The position numbers and the translations under genes are program-made. Shown piece after piece: positions 33,954 to 43,501 of a stretch of DNA of 64,000 nt (the first letter of the stretch is position 1; each line of letters opens with the position of its first letter). Origin of the DNA: Catenulispora sp. GP43. Its GTDB lineage: Bacteria > Actinomycetota > Actinomycetes > Streptomycetales > Catenulisporaceae. Location of the stretch: positions 61,385-125,384 of the forward strand of contig NZ_JBGCCT010000036.1 of assembly GCF_041260665.1 (NCBI RefSeq), written 5' to 3'. The notes under the pieces are model-generated. The model was given only the letters and a program-made list of their open reading frames with translations, was not told where the DNA came from and did not search any database.

Positions 33954-34982
33954 TCACGAAAGCCGCACCGTCCGGATCCACAGAACGCCACCGGCAGCCA
34001 GCAGCACCGCGGCAGTCAGCAGAATCGCGCTCTCGATCCCCTGGAACTCCCAGAACCGGTTCGCGGGCTGGTATTCGACGACCTGCCGCAAGTTCTGCTT
34101 CGCCAGGCAGTCGTCGGTCTGCGGCATCGCGAGGTTCGTGCACTGCGTGGTGCCCAGCATCGTGAACGTGTGCCCGTCCGGCGTGACGGTCCGGTCGGTG
34201 ACGATCCACGCGCCGGGGATGTCGATCGGCACCGTCACCTGGCCCTCGGTGCCGAACCTGGCCGATTGGAGTGCCGGGGCGGTCAGGACCGGGCCGGTGA
34301 TCGTGATCGGTGCGACCAGGTGCGGCCGGATCCATGTCGGCACGGTGAACTGGACCGCGGCGACGATCACGAGGGCCGCCGCCATCGCCGGCAGGGTGCG
34401 CCGGATGAGCACGCCGAGCGTGACGCCCACGACGAATCCCAGCGCCGCGTATCCCAGCGGGACGGTGCCGCGTGCGTCGAACACGACCTTCTGGAACCGG
34501 CTGATCTGGGACCCGCCGCCGACGGGGAAGCCGCCGGCGGCGTCGATCGGGGCGGCCCACCAGCTCAGCATGAGGCTGATCAAGCCGGCGAAGGCCATGC
34601 TCGCCAGGCCCAGCAGCACGGTCTTCGTCAGGGCCCAGCGCGTCGGTGTGACGCTCTGGTGCCAGACGAATCGCAGGGTGCGGCCCTCGACCTCGCGGGT
34701 GATCGTCGGCGCGCCCCAGAAGGCGCCGATCAGGGCCGGGGTCAGCAGGAGCAGTCCGAGGCCGGTGAAGTACAGCGCGGGGTAGGTCGCGTCCGCCTTC
34801 ATCGCGGTGAGGAAGGTGGTCGTCCGCGCGGCGCAGGACGCGTGGCACGAGGGCAGGCCGCTGGTGTCGTACAGCCCTGAGAGCCCCGACGCGGTTGTCG
34901 CCAGGGCGATGCCGAAGGCCAGGACGACGGCCGCGGCGACGATGACCGAGGCGCGGAATTGGCGGTAGGTCAGCCAGATCAT
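33954..34982 (-). CDS. ABC transporter permease
   Basis: 342 residues. The layout is that of ABC-2-type export permeases: MIWLTYRQFRASVIVAAAVVLA start, an extracytoplasmic loop with three Cys (SCHASCAA), LRFVWHQSVTPTRWALTK, then five further helices and a large outer domain (residues 230-310, with CTNLAMPQTDDC) before the last helix. The ATG overlaps the ATPase stop by 4 bp. It probably exports a hydrophobic or peptide substrate, in concert with the adjacent two-component system. Confidence 0.9.
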   Translation of the reverse strand: MIWLTYRQFRASVIVAAAVVLAFGIALATTASGLSGLYDTSGLPSCHASCAARTTTFLTAMKADATYPALYFTGLGLLLLTPALIGAFWGAPTITREVEGRTLRFVWHQSVTPTRWALTKTVLLGLASMAFAGLISLMLSWWAAPIDAAGGFPVGGGSQISRFQKVVFDARGTVPLGYAALGFVVGVTLGVLIRRTLPAMAAALVIVAAVQFTVPTWIRPHLVAPITITGPVLTAPALQSARFGTEGQVTVPIDIPGAWIVTDRTVTPDGHTFTMLGTTQCTNLAMPQTDDCLAKQNLRQVVEYQPANRFWEFQGIESAILLTAAVLLAAGGVLWIRTVRLS

Positions 34983-35761
34983 TTCCGGGTCTCCACTTCC
35001 GGGTCCGGGACGCGGCCCATCTCCGCCAGGACGAGGTCTTCGAGGGTGGCCGGGGTAACCGGGGTGGCCTGGGCGGCCGGGGCGCTGTGCGAACCGGCGG
35101 GGGCGGCCAGCAGGTCGTCGACCGGCCCGGCCGTCCGGATGCGGGACGCGGTGATCACGATCAGGTAGTCGCAGAACCCCTCGAGGTCCGAGACCAGGTG
35201 CGAGGAGAGCATGACGGTCGTGGCGCGCTCGGTGACCGCGCTCCTGAGCTCGTCGAGGAACTCGCGGCGGGCCAGCGGATCCAGGGCGGCGACCGGCTCG
35301 TCGAGAACCAGCAGCTCGGGGCGTTTGGCCAGGGCCATCGTCAGCGCCAGTTGCGCGCGCTGGCCCCCGGATAGCCTGCCCGCCTTGCTCTTCGGATCCA
35401 GCCCCAGCCGCGCGATCCGTTGCTCGGCGTAGGGCCGGTCCCAGCCGGGGTTCAGGCGCGCGCCGAGACGGAGGTGGTCGGCGATGGACAGGCCCGGGTA
35501 TGTCGGCGTGTCCTGGGCGACGAAGCCGACCTTGGCCAGCTGCCCCGGGCCGCTGCCGGGTCGGGCGCCCAGGACGCCGATCGTCCCGGCGTCGGGGGCC
35601 AGGTGCCCGGTGACCAGGTTCAGGAGCGTGGTCTTGCCGGCGCCGTTCGGGCCGACCAGCCCGACGACGCGGCCCTCGGGGATGTGCAGGGTGCAGTCGA
35701 TCAGGGCCCAGCGTCTGCGGTAGCACTTGCCCAGGCCTTGGGTTTCGATCGCGGCGGTCAT
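34979..35761 (-). CDS. ABC transporter ATP-binding protein
   Basis: 260 residues. Walker A GPNGAGKTTLLN, Q-loop VAQDTPTYPGLS, signature LSGGQRAQLALTMALA, Walker B LLVLDEPVAALD and H-loop SSHLVSDL are all intact. GAGGAGG precedes the ATG. It is the partner of the overlapping permease. The Ala/Pro-rich tail (SAPAAQATPVTPATLEDLV) is variable. It is divergent from the kinase gene at 35942 with 180 bp between, and is probably regulated by that system. Confidence 0.94.
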   Translation of the reverse strand: MTAAIETQGLGKCYRRRWALIDCTLHIPEGRVVGLVGPNGAGKTTLLNLVTGHLAPDAGTIGVLGARPGSGPGQLAKVGFVAQDTPTYPGLSIADHLRLGARLNPGWDRPYAEQRIARLGLDPKSKAGRLSGGQRAQLALTMALAKRPELLVLDEPVAALDPLARREFLDELRSAVTERATTVMLSSHLVSDLEGFCDYLIVITASRIRTAGPVDDLLAAPAGSHSAPAAQATPVTPATLEDLVLAEMGRVPDPEVETRK

Positions 35762-35941
35762 GGGTTTCCTCCTCGCGGTGGTTCGGCGACCTCGGCGCCG
35801 AGCACCACAGTGGCGATCGCGGCGTCGTGGATCGTCGGACTCCGGGACGGAGATCCGCGATGCCCTCCGGCCTGAAGTACGACGGGGCGGGTCGTCCCTG
35901 GGAACGACGCGCGCCGAGAACCGCGCGGGTACCGTCGTGGC

Positions 35942-37199
35942 ATGAACGCCTCCAGCCCGCCGCTGGTCACAAGGCTCACGCGCGTGCGGCTGCGGCCGTG
36001 GCAGCGGGTCGCCGTCGACTGTGTCGCCGCCGTGCTGGCGACCGCTGCCGGCAAGGTGCCGTATCTGCGGTACCCGGGATGGCTGGCCGTCGTCGTTCTC
36101 GTGCTGGCGGCGCTTCCCGTCGCGGCACGACGGTTCTGGCCGCGTGCCGTTCTCGTGGTGGTCGCGGTCGGTACGGCGGCCGCCATCGCCGGGACCGCGG
36201 CCGACGCGCCGGCGTTCCTTCCGCTCGGGGCCTGCTATGCGGTCTCGCTGATCCCGCTGCGGTTCCCACGACGCGAGGCGCTCTGGCTGCTGTGCGGAAC
36301 CCTGGCGGCTGTAGGAACCGGACTCGGGGGCTACGCGGTCGGCGCTGGTTCGGCCGCGACCGGCGACACCAGTCGGTTCGCGGCGGAGTGCGGGGTCTAC
36401 ATCGTGGCCGCGTGGCTGGCCGGCTATGCGATCCAACAGCAGCGTTCTTATACGGCGAAGGCGCGGGAACAAGCAGCGCAGCAGGTGCGCGAGCAGCTGG
36501 CGGAAGCCCGCCGCATCAGCAGCGAGGAACGGCTACAGATCGCCCGCGAGCTGCACGACGTCGTGGCGCACACCGTCAGCCTGATCGCGGTGCAGGCCGG
36601 CGTCGCCAACTATGTGGTGAAGACGAACCCCGACGAGGCGGCGCGCGTTGGCGTCCATCGAGACGACCAGCCGCGGCGCGCTGCGGGAGATGCGGGCTCT
36701 GCTGTCCATGCTGCGGGCCGACGGAACCGCCGACGGAACCGCGAACGGCATCACGGACGGCATCCCGAACAACATCGCAGTGCGGCACGAAGCCGAGCTG
36801 GTGCCCGTCCCGGGGCTCGCAGACCTCGATGCTCTCGTGGCGCGGACCGCCGAGGCGGGACTTCTGGTGGATCTGGAAGTCCATGGCGAGCGCAGTGCGC
36901 TCTCCGCGGGGATCGACCTGGCCGCGTACCGAGTGGTCCAGGAGGCGATCACCAACGTGGTCAAGCACGCGGCGACGGACAGCTGCCGGGTGAGGATCGG
37001 CTATGAGCAGGACGCGTTGTCTGTACAGGTGACGGACGACGGCAACGCCGGTTTCAGTAAGATCTCGGGTCTGGGGCACGGCATCGTCGGCATGCGCGAG
37101 CGGGTCGGCATGTACGGCGGCGAGTTCCACGCCGCACCGCTGCCCGGGCGCGGATTCCAGGTGACGGCTCGCCTGCCGCTGACGGAGGCCGGTTCGTGA
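35942..37199 (+). pseudogene. NarL-type sensor histidine kinase, frameshifted
   Basis: Four to five membrane helices (residues 22-160) are followed by a coiled linker and a HisKA_3 domain with phospho-acceptor H205 in ARELHDVVAHT. Near 36641-36648 the frame is lost: the sequence GCGCGCGTTG lacks two bases relative to an Ala-Arg-Ala-Leu-type continuation. Downstream, the next frame carries SIETTSRGALREMRALLSMLRA, then the HATPase with VVQEAITNVVKHA and GHGIVGMRERV, to the stop at 37199. This is either a real 2-bp deletion in a GC-repeat or a sequencing slip. The downstream half is still GTGA-coupled to the response regulator. Confidence 0.88.
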
Positions 37200-37858
37200 C
37201 TGTCAAGGTCCTGGTCGCGGACGACCAGGCTCTGGTCCGCGGCAGCTTCAGCCTCCTCGTGGACTCCGCGCCGGATCTGGTGTCGGTCGGCCAGGCGGCG
37301 ACCGGCGCCGAGGCGGTGGACCTCGCCGAGCGCGAGCATCCCGACGTCGTCCTGATGGACATCCGCATGCCCGGCATGGACGGCATCGAGGCCACCCGCC
37401 GGATCACCGCCTCGCCGGCGGCGCCGGCCGTCCGCGTGCTGATCCTGACCACCTTCGACCTCGACGAGTACGTCTTCTCGGCCCTGCGCGCGGGGGCGAG
37501 CGGCTTCCTGCTCAAGGACACGCCGCCGGCCGACCTGCTGGCCGCGATCCGCGTCGTGGCCGGCGGAGAGGCGCTGTTGTCCCCGAGCGTCACTCGGCGG
37601 CTCATCCAGGAGTTCACGCGGCGCCCCGAGCCCTCGCGGCGCCCGCTCGGCGCCCTGGAGGACACCACCGACCGGGAACGCGATGTCCTGACCCTGATCG
37701 GGCTGGGCATGTCGAACGACGAGATCGCGGCTCATCTGCACGTCAGCCTGTCCACGGCCAAGACCCACATCGGCCGCCTGCTGATGAAGCTGAACGCGCG
37801 TGATCGCGCGCAGCTCGTCATCGCCGCTTACGACGCCGGGCTGGTCAAGCCCGCGTGA
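37196..37858 (+). CDS. NarL/LuxR-type response regulator
   Basis: 220 residues. Receiver domain 1-120 with phospho-acceptor D55 in VVLMDIRMPGMDG, plus acidic D9/D10 and the conserved Lys in FLLKDTPPA. The LuxR-type HTH at about 150-210 (LTLIGLGMSNDEIAAHLHVSLSTAKTHIGRLLMKL) is complete. The GTG start overlaps the kinase stop by 4 bp. It is the cognate of the frameshifted kinase and the likely regulator of the divergent ABC exporter. Confidence 0.94.
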   Translation: MTVKVLVADDQALVRGSFSLLVDSAPDLVSVGQAATGAEAVDLAEREHPDVVLMDIRMPGMDGIEATRRITASPAAPAVRVLILTTFDLDEYVFSALRAGASGFLLKDTPPADLLAAIRVVAGGEALLSPSVTRRLIQEFTRRPEPSRRPLGALEDTTDRERDVLTLIGLGMSNDEIAAHLHVSLSTAKTHIGRLLMKLNARDRAQLVIAAYDAGLVKPA

Positions 37859-37891
37859 TGTCCCGCGATCACCGCCGTGGCACGGCACGCA

Positions 37892-37934
37892 CACAGGCCG
37901 GCGCCCCACGAACCTCGCGCGGCACCGGCCTGTG
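37892..37934. terminator. Hairpin terminator between convergent genes
   Basis: CACAGGCCGG (37892-37901) pairs with CCGGCCTGTG (37925-37934), with additional GC pairing inside. It lies between the response regulator and the Sel1/TPR gene. Confidence 0.6.
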
Positions 37935-37957
37935 AGCTACCTCAAGCCCCTGAATCC

Positions 37958-39109
37958 CTAGGCGGTCGCGACGCCCCCGGCGTCCCCACCGGGCTGCACC
38001 GAGATCGCGCCCGACAGCACCGCCTGGGCCTCCGGGTGCCCGGCGGCGGCCGCCGCCTCGAACCAGGGCAGCGCCGCCTCGGGCCGGCCGCCCTGCTGGA
38101 GCAGCACCGCCGAGTTCCACATGGCCGGGACGTGGCCGGCGTTGGCGGCGGCCAGGAACAGGCGCTCGGCGTCGATCAGGGCGCCGGTCTGGGCGGCCAC
38201 CACGCCGAGGGCGTAGGCGCCGGAGGGGTCGCCGGCGTTCATCGCGCGCTGGAAGGCCTCTGCCGCGCCCTGCTGGTCGCCGGTGGCCAGCAGGACCTGG
38301 CCGTAGACCACCTCGGCGCCCGGGGCGTCGGATTCCCGGCCCCGCTCGGCCGCGGTGAGGGCTTCCTGGACTTCGCCGCGGGCCAGGGACAGCAGGGCGA
38401 AGTTCACCTGCGCGTGGCCGTCGCCGTCCTCGGCGCCGCGCTTGAAGCAGTCCATGGCCTCCTCGACCTCGCCCTGCATCAGCAGGACGTTGCCCAGGTT
38501 GTTGACCGCGCGGACCTCGCCGGCCTCGACCGCCTTGCGGTACCACTCCGCGGCCTGGGCCAGGTCGCCCCGGCGCTGGGCCAGGACGCCGATGTTCGCC
38601 ATGGCCGAGCCGACTTCGGCCTCGGCGCCGCGGCGGTACCAGAACTCGGCCTCGGCCGGGTTGTCCCAGTGGTTCATGCGGCCCAGGTTCACCGCGGCCT
38701 CGGACGAGCCGAGGGCGACGGCCTGGCTGAGCCAGGCCACCGCGGCGTCGTTCTCGCCGCGCACCGCCAGCAAGGTGCCCAGGTTGTTCGCCGCCTCGGC
38801 CTCGCCGAGCTCCGCCGCCGCGGCGTACCAGCGGACCGCCTGGTCGAAGTCGTCACGGGCCTGATACACCAGGCCCAGGCCGAACATCGCGGCGCGGCTG
38901 CCCTCAGCCGCCGCCGGCGCGAACACCGTCTCGGCCGCCGCCAGGTCCCCCTGCTCGAAGGCCACGAACCCCGCCGCCACCACCGGATCGGCGTCGAACG
39001 CCGCGGCCGGCGCCTGCGTCTCCAGCTCCGTCACCGCACCGGCGCCACCGACCTGGAGCCCGTCGGCCTCTTCCGCCCCGCCGCCGAACTGCTGCTCTAC
39101 CTCGGCCAC
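37958..39109 (-). CDS. Sel1/TPR-repeat protein
   Basis: 383 residues of repeated 33-36-residue helical pairs with the Sel1 pattern A-x-x-N-L-G (EAANNLGTLLAVRGENDAAVAWLSQA, AMANIGVLAQRRGDLAQAAEWYRKA, AVNNLGNVLLMQGEVEEAMDCFKRG). It is a soluble scaffold for protein-protein contacts, with no catalytic site. The GTG at 39109 was chosen because GGGAGAGG lies five bases upstream; a GTG at 39145 is in frame. Partner unknown. Confidence 0.87.
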   Translation of the reverse strand: MAEVEQQFGGGAEEADGLQVGGAGAVTELETQAPAAAFDADPVVAAGFVAFEQGDLAAAETVFAPAAAEGSRAAMFGLGLVYQARDDFDQAVRWYAAAAELGEAEAANNLGTLLAVRGENDAAVAWLSQAVALGSSEAAVNLGRMNHWDNPAEAEFWYRRGAEAEVGSAMANIGVLAQRRGDLAQAAEWYRKAVEAGEVRAVNNLGNVLLMQGEVEEAMDCFKRGAEDGDGHAQVNFALLSLARGEVQEALTAAERGRESDAPGAEVVYGQVLLATGDQQGAAEAFQRAMNAGDPSGAYALGVVAAQTGALIDAERLFLAAANAGHVPAMWNSAVLLQQGGRPEAALPWFEAAAAAGHPEAQAVLSGAISVQPGGDAGGVATA

Positions 39110-39465
39110 GCTAGCCTCTCCCAAAACTTGAGCCACTATCCCCACCCGGCGACCCTCGCCGAGGAACCACCAAAGAAAATCACACCGGCCGACAACCGGA
39201 CGACAACGGGAGTATCCGGCACGACCCCCGCCGCACGCCAGTCACCACACCGGATCGATATCCCGCGGGGGTCCGGCGGGCGGCTCACCGCCGACGAGTC
39301 ATGCCCCGGACATCGGTGCGAAACCCGGCGGTCATCCGACCCCGCCGAGGCCGCCGCGACGCCGGGCCCCAGGCCCCCCGAACCAACCCACTGACCTGCG
39401 CTGTTACCCCGCAAGAGTGCCAACCTGGAGTGTCGCGCGACGAAGACCGTCAGGTCGTGGATGAT

Positions 39466-40278
39466 ATGCGCATGCGTTCCCCCGTCACGCTCCACGGCAA
39501 CCTGTGCCGCCTGGAGCTCATGCGACCGGACCACATCGACGGTTTGCTGCTCGCGGCCACCGCCGACCGGTCCACCTACGACTTCACCTACGTGCCGCGC
39601 GACCACGACGCAGTCGTCCGGTACGTGGCCCTGGCGACCTCGGACTTCGCCGCCGGTGTCGCCGTCCCCTTCACCACCATCGCGATCGACCCGCTGACCG
39701 GCGAGGAACGCATCGTGGGCACCTCCCGCCTGCGCGAACTCGAGTACTGGCGGGCCGGGGTCTGGCCGCCGCGGCACGGCCACGTCAACCCCGACGGCCG
39801 GCCGGACGCCGCCGAGATCGGCTCCACCTGGCTGCACCCGTCGGCCCAGCGCACCGGCATCAACACCGAGGCCAAGCTGATGATGCTCACCTACGCCTTC
39901 GAGACCTGGGACGTGCACCGCGTCAGCCTCAAGACCGACGTGCGCAACACCCGCAGCCGGGCCGCGATCAGCGCCCTGGGCGCGCAGTTCGAGGGCATCA
40001 AGCGGGCGCACTTCCCGGCCGCCGACGGAGGCGTGCGCGACAGCGCCCTGTTCTCCATCGTCCGCGCCGAGTGGCCGGCCGCGAAGGCCAACCTGGAGGC
40101 CCGCCTCCAGCGCTACCTGGACCGCGCCACGACCGCGGCCCTGGAGCCGGTGCTGGAGCCCTCGGCGGCCGTCATGAACGTCGAGGCGCACCTGGTCGAG
40201 CCGCTGCCGCTGGACACCACCATCGCGACCGCCCCGGTGGCCCCGGTAGTACAAGCGCCAGCCATTCCGGCGGTTTAA
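39466..40278 (+). CDS. GNAT acetyltransferase, RimJ/RimL-like
   Basis: 270 residues. The domain starts VTLHGNLCRLELMRPDHIDGLLLAA, with an acetyl-CoA loop region AEIGSTWLHPSAQRTGINTEAKLMMLTYAFE and terminal VHRVSLKTDVRNTRSRAAISALGAQFEG. The C-terminal 60 residues are Pro/Ala/Val-rich low complexity. The start is uncertain: ATG at 39466 or 39472, or an upstream GTG. It acetylates a protein N-terminus or small molecule, substrate unknown. Confidence 0.88.
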   Translation: MRMRSPVTLHGNLCRLELMRPDHIDGLLLAATADRSTYDFTYVPRDHDAVVRYVALATSDFAAGVAVPFTTIAIDPLTGEERIVGTSRLRELEYWRAGVWPPRHGHVNPDGRPDAAEIGSTWLHPSAQRTGINTEAKLMMLTYAFETWDVHRVSLKTDVRNTRSRAAISALGAQFEGIKRAHFPAADGGVRDSALFSIVRAEWPAAKANLEARLQRYLDRATTAALEPVLEPSAAVMNVEAHLVEPLPLDTTIATAPVAPVVQAPAIPAV

Positions 40279-40340
40279 AGCTCGACAGCACAGCACCAGC
40301 ACCGGCGAGCCTCACAGACGTTCACATACGACACAGACGT

Positions 40341-40694
40341 TCATGTACGGCTCAGAGGCTCGTACACGACCACCGACCACCCATCCGGCCCGGTCACCGT
40401 GAACCGCACCTCATGCGGACCGGTGACCGGGCCGGCGACGTCATAGCCGGCCCCGGCCAGCCGCTCGGCCGCGGCCGCGGCGTCCGCGACCTTCACCATC
40501 GCCTGTGCCGCCCGCGAGGATTCGGCGCCGGAGGCCAGGGCCAGGCGCGCGCCGTTCAGGTCGAACTGCGCCCAGCGCTCGCCGTCCACGAACGTCGGCT
40601 CGATCCCCAGCACGGCCGACAGGAACCGCACGCCGTCCTCCAGCCGCTCGGCCGGGAACACCGAGGCCAGGCTCAGTGCCTTGTCGTCGGTCAT
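40341..40694 (-). CDS. VOC-family (glyoxalase-fold) protein
   Basis: 117 residues with one VOC unit pair: FPAERLEDGVRFLSAVLGIEPTFVDGERWAQFDLNG and VTGPHEVRFTVTGPDGWSVVVYEP. Metal ligands are incomplete (the N-terminal His is replaced by Ser or Val), so a binding rather than enzymatic role is possible. The ATG at 40694 has GGGGAGG upstream. A perfect palindrome lies 18 bp before the start. Confidence 0.83.
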   Translation of the reverse strand: MTDDKALSLASVFPAERLEDGVRFLSAVLGIEPTFVDGERWAQFDLNGARLALASGAESSRAAQAMVKVADAAAAAERLAGAGYDVAGPVTGPHEVRFTVTGPDGWSVVVYEPLSRT

Positions 40695-40711
40695 CGAAAA
40701 ACCTCCCCTAT

Positions 40712-40726
40712 CTGACGATGCGTCAG
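40712..40726. promoter_or_regulatory. Palindrome CTGACG-ATG-CGTCAG
   Basis: Perfect 6-bp arms with a 3-bp centre, placed for control of the VOC gene starting at 40694. It resembles TetR-type sites. No regulator gene is adjacent. Confidence 0.5.
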
Positions 40727-40743
40727 GTTAACGGATGCGGGCC

Positions 40744-41559
40744 TTACTTGGGAGCCCCCGGGATACCGAGGTAGTGCGCCAGGTAGAGCCACCCGACGAA
40801 GGTCACCGTGTCGATCAGGCCGTGCGCGATCACCAGCGGCATCACCCGGCCCCAGCGCCGGTAGGCCCGGCAGAAGATCATCCCCATCACGAAGTTCCCG
40901 ACGAATCCGCCGAAACCCTGGTACAGGTGGTAGGAACCGCGCACCAGCGAGGACATCACCTCGGACTTGTTCCGGGAGAACCCGAGTTGCTCGAACCGGC
41001 GCAGCAGGTACCCCAGGACCACGACCTCCTCGGTGACGCCGTTCCGGAACGCGTCCAGCACCAGGATCGGCACCCGCCACCACACGTCCGGCAGCGTCGT
41101 CGGGATCACCGTGGCGTTGAGGTTCAGGGCGTGCGCGACCACGTACAGCCCCAGCCCCGCGGTACCGATCCCGGCCGCCACCACCGCGCCGCGGGCCCAG
41201 TCCCGCCACCCCCCGGTCAGGTCGAACCCGATGGTGCGCAGCGAGGCGTTCTCCCGCATCAGCAGGTACGCCACCAGCGCCACGATCACCACGCTGAACC
41301 CCAGGTCGAGCACCTGGTAGGTGAAGTCCAGCCAGGGCCGCGGGGACTGCGAGGCGTTCAGCCCGGCCGCCTGCTGGTTCAGCGCCTGCTTCGCGGTCAG
41401 CTTGGCGATGATCGACACGAACGAGTACACCGCGGACTGGCCGAAGGACAGCGCCAGCACCACCAGCACCTCGAACCGCAGCAGCATCCGCCACCGGGCC
41501 TCCGGCACCGGCCCGCCCCCGCCCCCCGAGGGCGCCAGGCCCTCGTCCACCACCGCCAC
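40744..41559 (-). CDS. CPBP-family intramembrane metalloprotease
   Basis: 271 residues with about eight membrane helices. CPBP motifs: the Glu pair in NGVTEEVVVLGYLLRR, His in RGSYHLYQGFGGFVGN, and the last His in VIAHGLIDTVTF. The family comprises intramembrane proteases related to CAAX-processing enzymes and some bacteriocin-immunity proteins. GTG start at 41559 with GAGGAG seven bases upstream. It runs in the same direction as the VOC gene; the two are 49 bp apart. Confidence 0.9.
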   Translation of the reverse strand: MAVVDEGLAPSGGGGGPVPEARWRMLLRFEVLVVLALSFGQSAVYSFVSIIAKLTAKQALNQQAAGLNASQSPRPWLDFTYQVLDLGFSVVIVALVAYLLMRENASLRTIGFDLTGGWRDWARGAVVAAGIGTAGLGLYVVAHALNLNATVIPTTLPDVWWRVPILVLDAFRNGVTEEVVVLGYLLRRFEQLGFSRNKSEVMSSLVRGSYHLYQGFGGFVGNFVMGMIFCRAYRRWGRVMPLVIAHGLIDTVTFVGWLYLAHYLGIPGAPK

Positions 41560-41899
41560 GCCGGCTCCTCACCCTCGCCGTCGGCCCGCACCGACCACCT
41601 CCCGGACGCCGCTGCGCGTCCGGCTCTGACCCCACGCATCATCGCAGCCGAAGCGCTGAACGGGCCGAACGGCGTGCCCGGTGGACAAGGCGTCACGGGT
41701 CCCGGACGGTCAGTTACCTTCGGGTAACAAAGTGGGCGCGGTCACGGTGAAACCCCGGTGCTCTCTTGTCCGGAGGTTCACCGCCGAACTACTGTTCCGC
41801 ACCAGGCGGGACAAATACCGCACGAACACCCTTTGACCACGGCAAACGATGGAAGGCGGATGTCAGATGGACCGGCAGGCGAGCACGGGGGACGCGGGG
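41560..41899. other. Intergenic region with a small stem-loop
   Basis: 340 bp between two minus-strand genes. The only structure seen is GTTACC-TTCG-GGTAAC at 41713-41728, a tetraloop hairpin and possible regulatory or processing site. Nothing protein-like is supported. Confidence 0.4.
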
Positions 41900-43387
41900 C
41901 TAGCCCAGCGGCCACGTGTGCGCCGGCGCTCCGGTGATCATCAGGTCCGCGTACTCGATCGTGAGCCGCTCCAGCGCCGCGGCGCGGTCCAGGCCCTCGC
42001 CGCCGACCAGCTGGTGGAAGCGCCCCGACAGCCAGGTGGAGCCGTTGCGGCCGGTGGCGCAGCGGCCCTCGATGATCCCCAGGAACTCGTCCCGGTCGTG
42101 CGGATCGATGCCCAGGGCGTCCAGTCCGCGGCGCGCCGCCGGCAGCAGCTCGGCCACGACCAGCTCGCGCACCGGGACCGGGGCGCTGTGGCGGTCCTGG
42201 CGCCAGCGCAGCCGCGCGGCCAGGCCGTGCCGCGCCGCGTCGTGCAGGTTGCGCGCGGCGTCGTCGAAGGCCAGATGGCTCCAGACCGGATCGGGGTCCT
42301 CCATCATCGCCTTCACGCAGCCGTAGAAGAACGCTGCGTTGGCCAGCACGTCGACGACCGTCGGCCCGGCCGGCAGCACCCGGTTCTCCACCCGCAGGTG
42401 CGGCTTGCCCCGGGCCACGTCGTACACCGGCCGGTTCCAGCGGTACACGGTGCCGTTGTGCAGCCGCAGCTCCGGCAGGTGCGGGATGCCGCCCTCGGCC
42501 AGGACCTTCTCAGGGTCCTCCTCGGAGGAGACCGGCAGCAGCGCCGTGAAATACCGCAGGTTCTCCTCGAACAGGTCCAGCGGCGAGGAGATCCAGCGCT
42601 CCCCGAACCACACCCGCGGACGCACACCCTGCGCCGCCAGCTCCTCCACCCGGAAGTCGGTGGCCTGCTCGAACAGCGGGATGCGGGTCTCGGCCCACAG
42701 CTGGCGGCCGAACAGGAACGGCGAGTTCGCCCCCAGCGCCACCTGCACCCCGGCCAGCGCCTGCGCCGCGTTCCAGGCCGGCGCGAAGGTCTCCGGCGAG
42801 ACCTGCAGGTGGAACTGCACCGAGGTGTTGCAGGCCTCGGGCATGATCGAGGCGAAGGTGGTCCGCAGCCGCTCCACGCCGTCGATCTGGACCAGGAAGT
42901 CCTCGCCGCGCACCTGCGCGATCTCGTCGTTGAGCAGGAAGTAGCGGTCCTCGGCGGAGAAGTTCTCGACCACCATGTGTGCCTCGTCCAGGGTCGGCAG
43001 GATGCCGATCATCAGGATCCTGGCGCCGGCGGCGCGCGCCTGGCGGTCGGCGTAGGCCATCGAGGTGCGCAGCTCCTCGGCCAGCTCGGAGAACACCGTG
43101 CCGACCAGCTTGTGCGGGGCGATGTTCACCTCCAGGTTGAACTGCCCCAGCTCGGTCTGGAAGTCGCGGCTGGCGATGCGCGAGAGCACGTCCTGGTTCA
43201 CCATGATCGGGCGGCCCGCCGGGTCGACCAGGTCCAGTTCCAGCTCCACGCCCATCAGGGTGCGGCCGCGCTCGAACCGGTCCTCGGCGAGCATGCGCCG
43301 GAACACCTCGAAGCCGGCGCGCAGCCGCTCCCGGAAGCGCGTCCGATCGGCCCCGGTGAACTCGGTCGCGACCACACGCTCGCCCAC
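41900..43387 (-). CDS. GCS2-type glutamate-cysteine ligase family protein
   Basis: 495 residues. ATP-grasp-like carboxylate-amine ligase motifs: GVELELDLVDPAGRPI, ELGQFNLEVNIAPHKL, EACNTSVQFHLQVSPETF, GANSPFLFGR and VENRVLPAGPTVVD. It matches the roughly 500-residue actinomycete family annotated as glutamate-cysteine ligase; true gamma-glutamylcysteine synthesis is unproven, since actinomycetes use mycothiol. GTG start at 43387 with AAGGGGG upstream. Alone in its region. Confidence 0.85.
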   Translation of the reverse strand: MGERVVATEFTGADRTRFRERLRAGFEVFRRMLAEDRFERGRTLMGVELELDLVDPAGRPIMVNQDVLSRIASRDFQTELGQFNLEVNIAPHKLVGTVFSELAEELRTSMAYADRQARAAGARILMIGILPTLDEAHMVVENFSAEDRYFLLNDEIAQVRGEDFLVQIDGVERLRTTFASIMPEACNTSVQFHLQVSPETFAPAWNAAQALAGVQVALGANSPFLFGRQLWAETRIPLFEQATDFRVEELAAQGVRPRVWFGERWISSPLDLFEENLRYFTALLPVSSEEDPEKVLAEGGIPHLPELRLHNGTVYRWNRPVYDVARGKPHLRVENRVLPAGPTVVDVLANAAFFYGCVKAMMEDPDPVWSHLAFDDAARNLHDAARHGLAARLRWRQDRHSAPVPVRELVVAELLPAARRGLDALGIDPHDRDEFLGIIEGRCATGRNGSTWLSGRFHQLVGGEGLDRAAALERLTIEYADLMITGAPAHTWPLG

Positions 43388-43501
43388 GGGCGCGCCCCCT
43401 TGTCATCTCCGCCCGCGGTCGCGCGGGACGCCATCATCACGCCGACACTCGACCTCACACTACTGTCGGACATTCAGCGACGAAAGGGATCGTGACCACC
43501 C

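Noticed and set aside
41849..43495. A 548-codon open frame opposite the GCS2-type ligase
   Set aside because: The translation is Gln/Arg/Val-rich shadow sequence with no motif, while the minus strand encodes a full-length known family.
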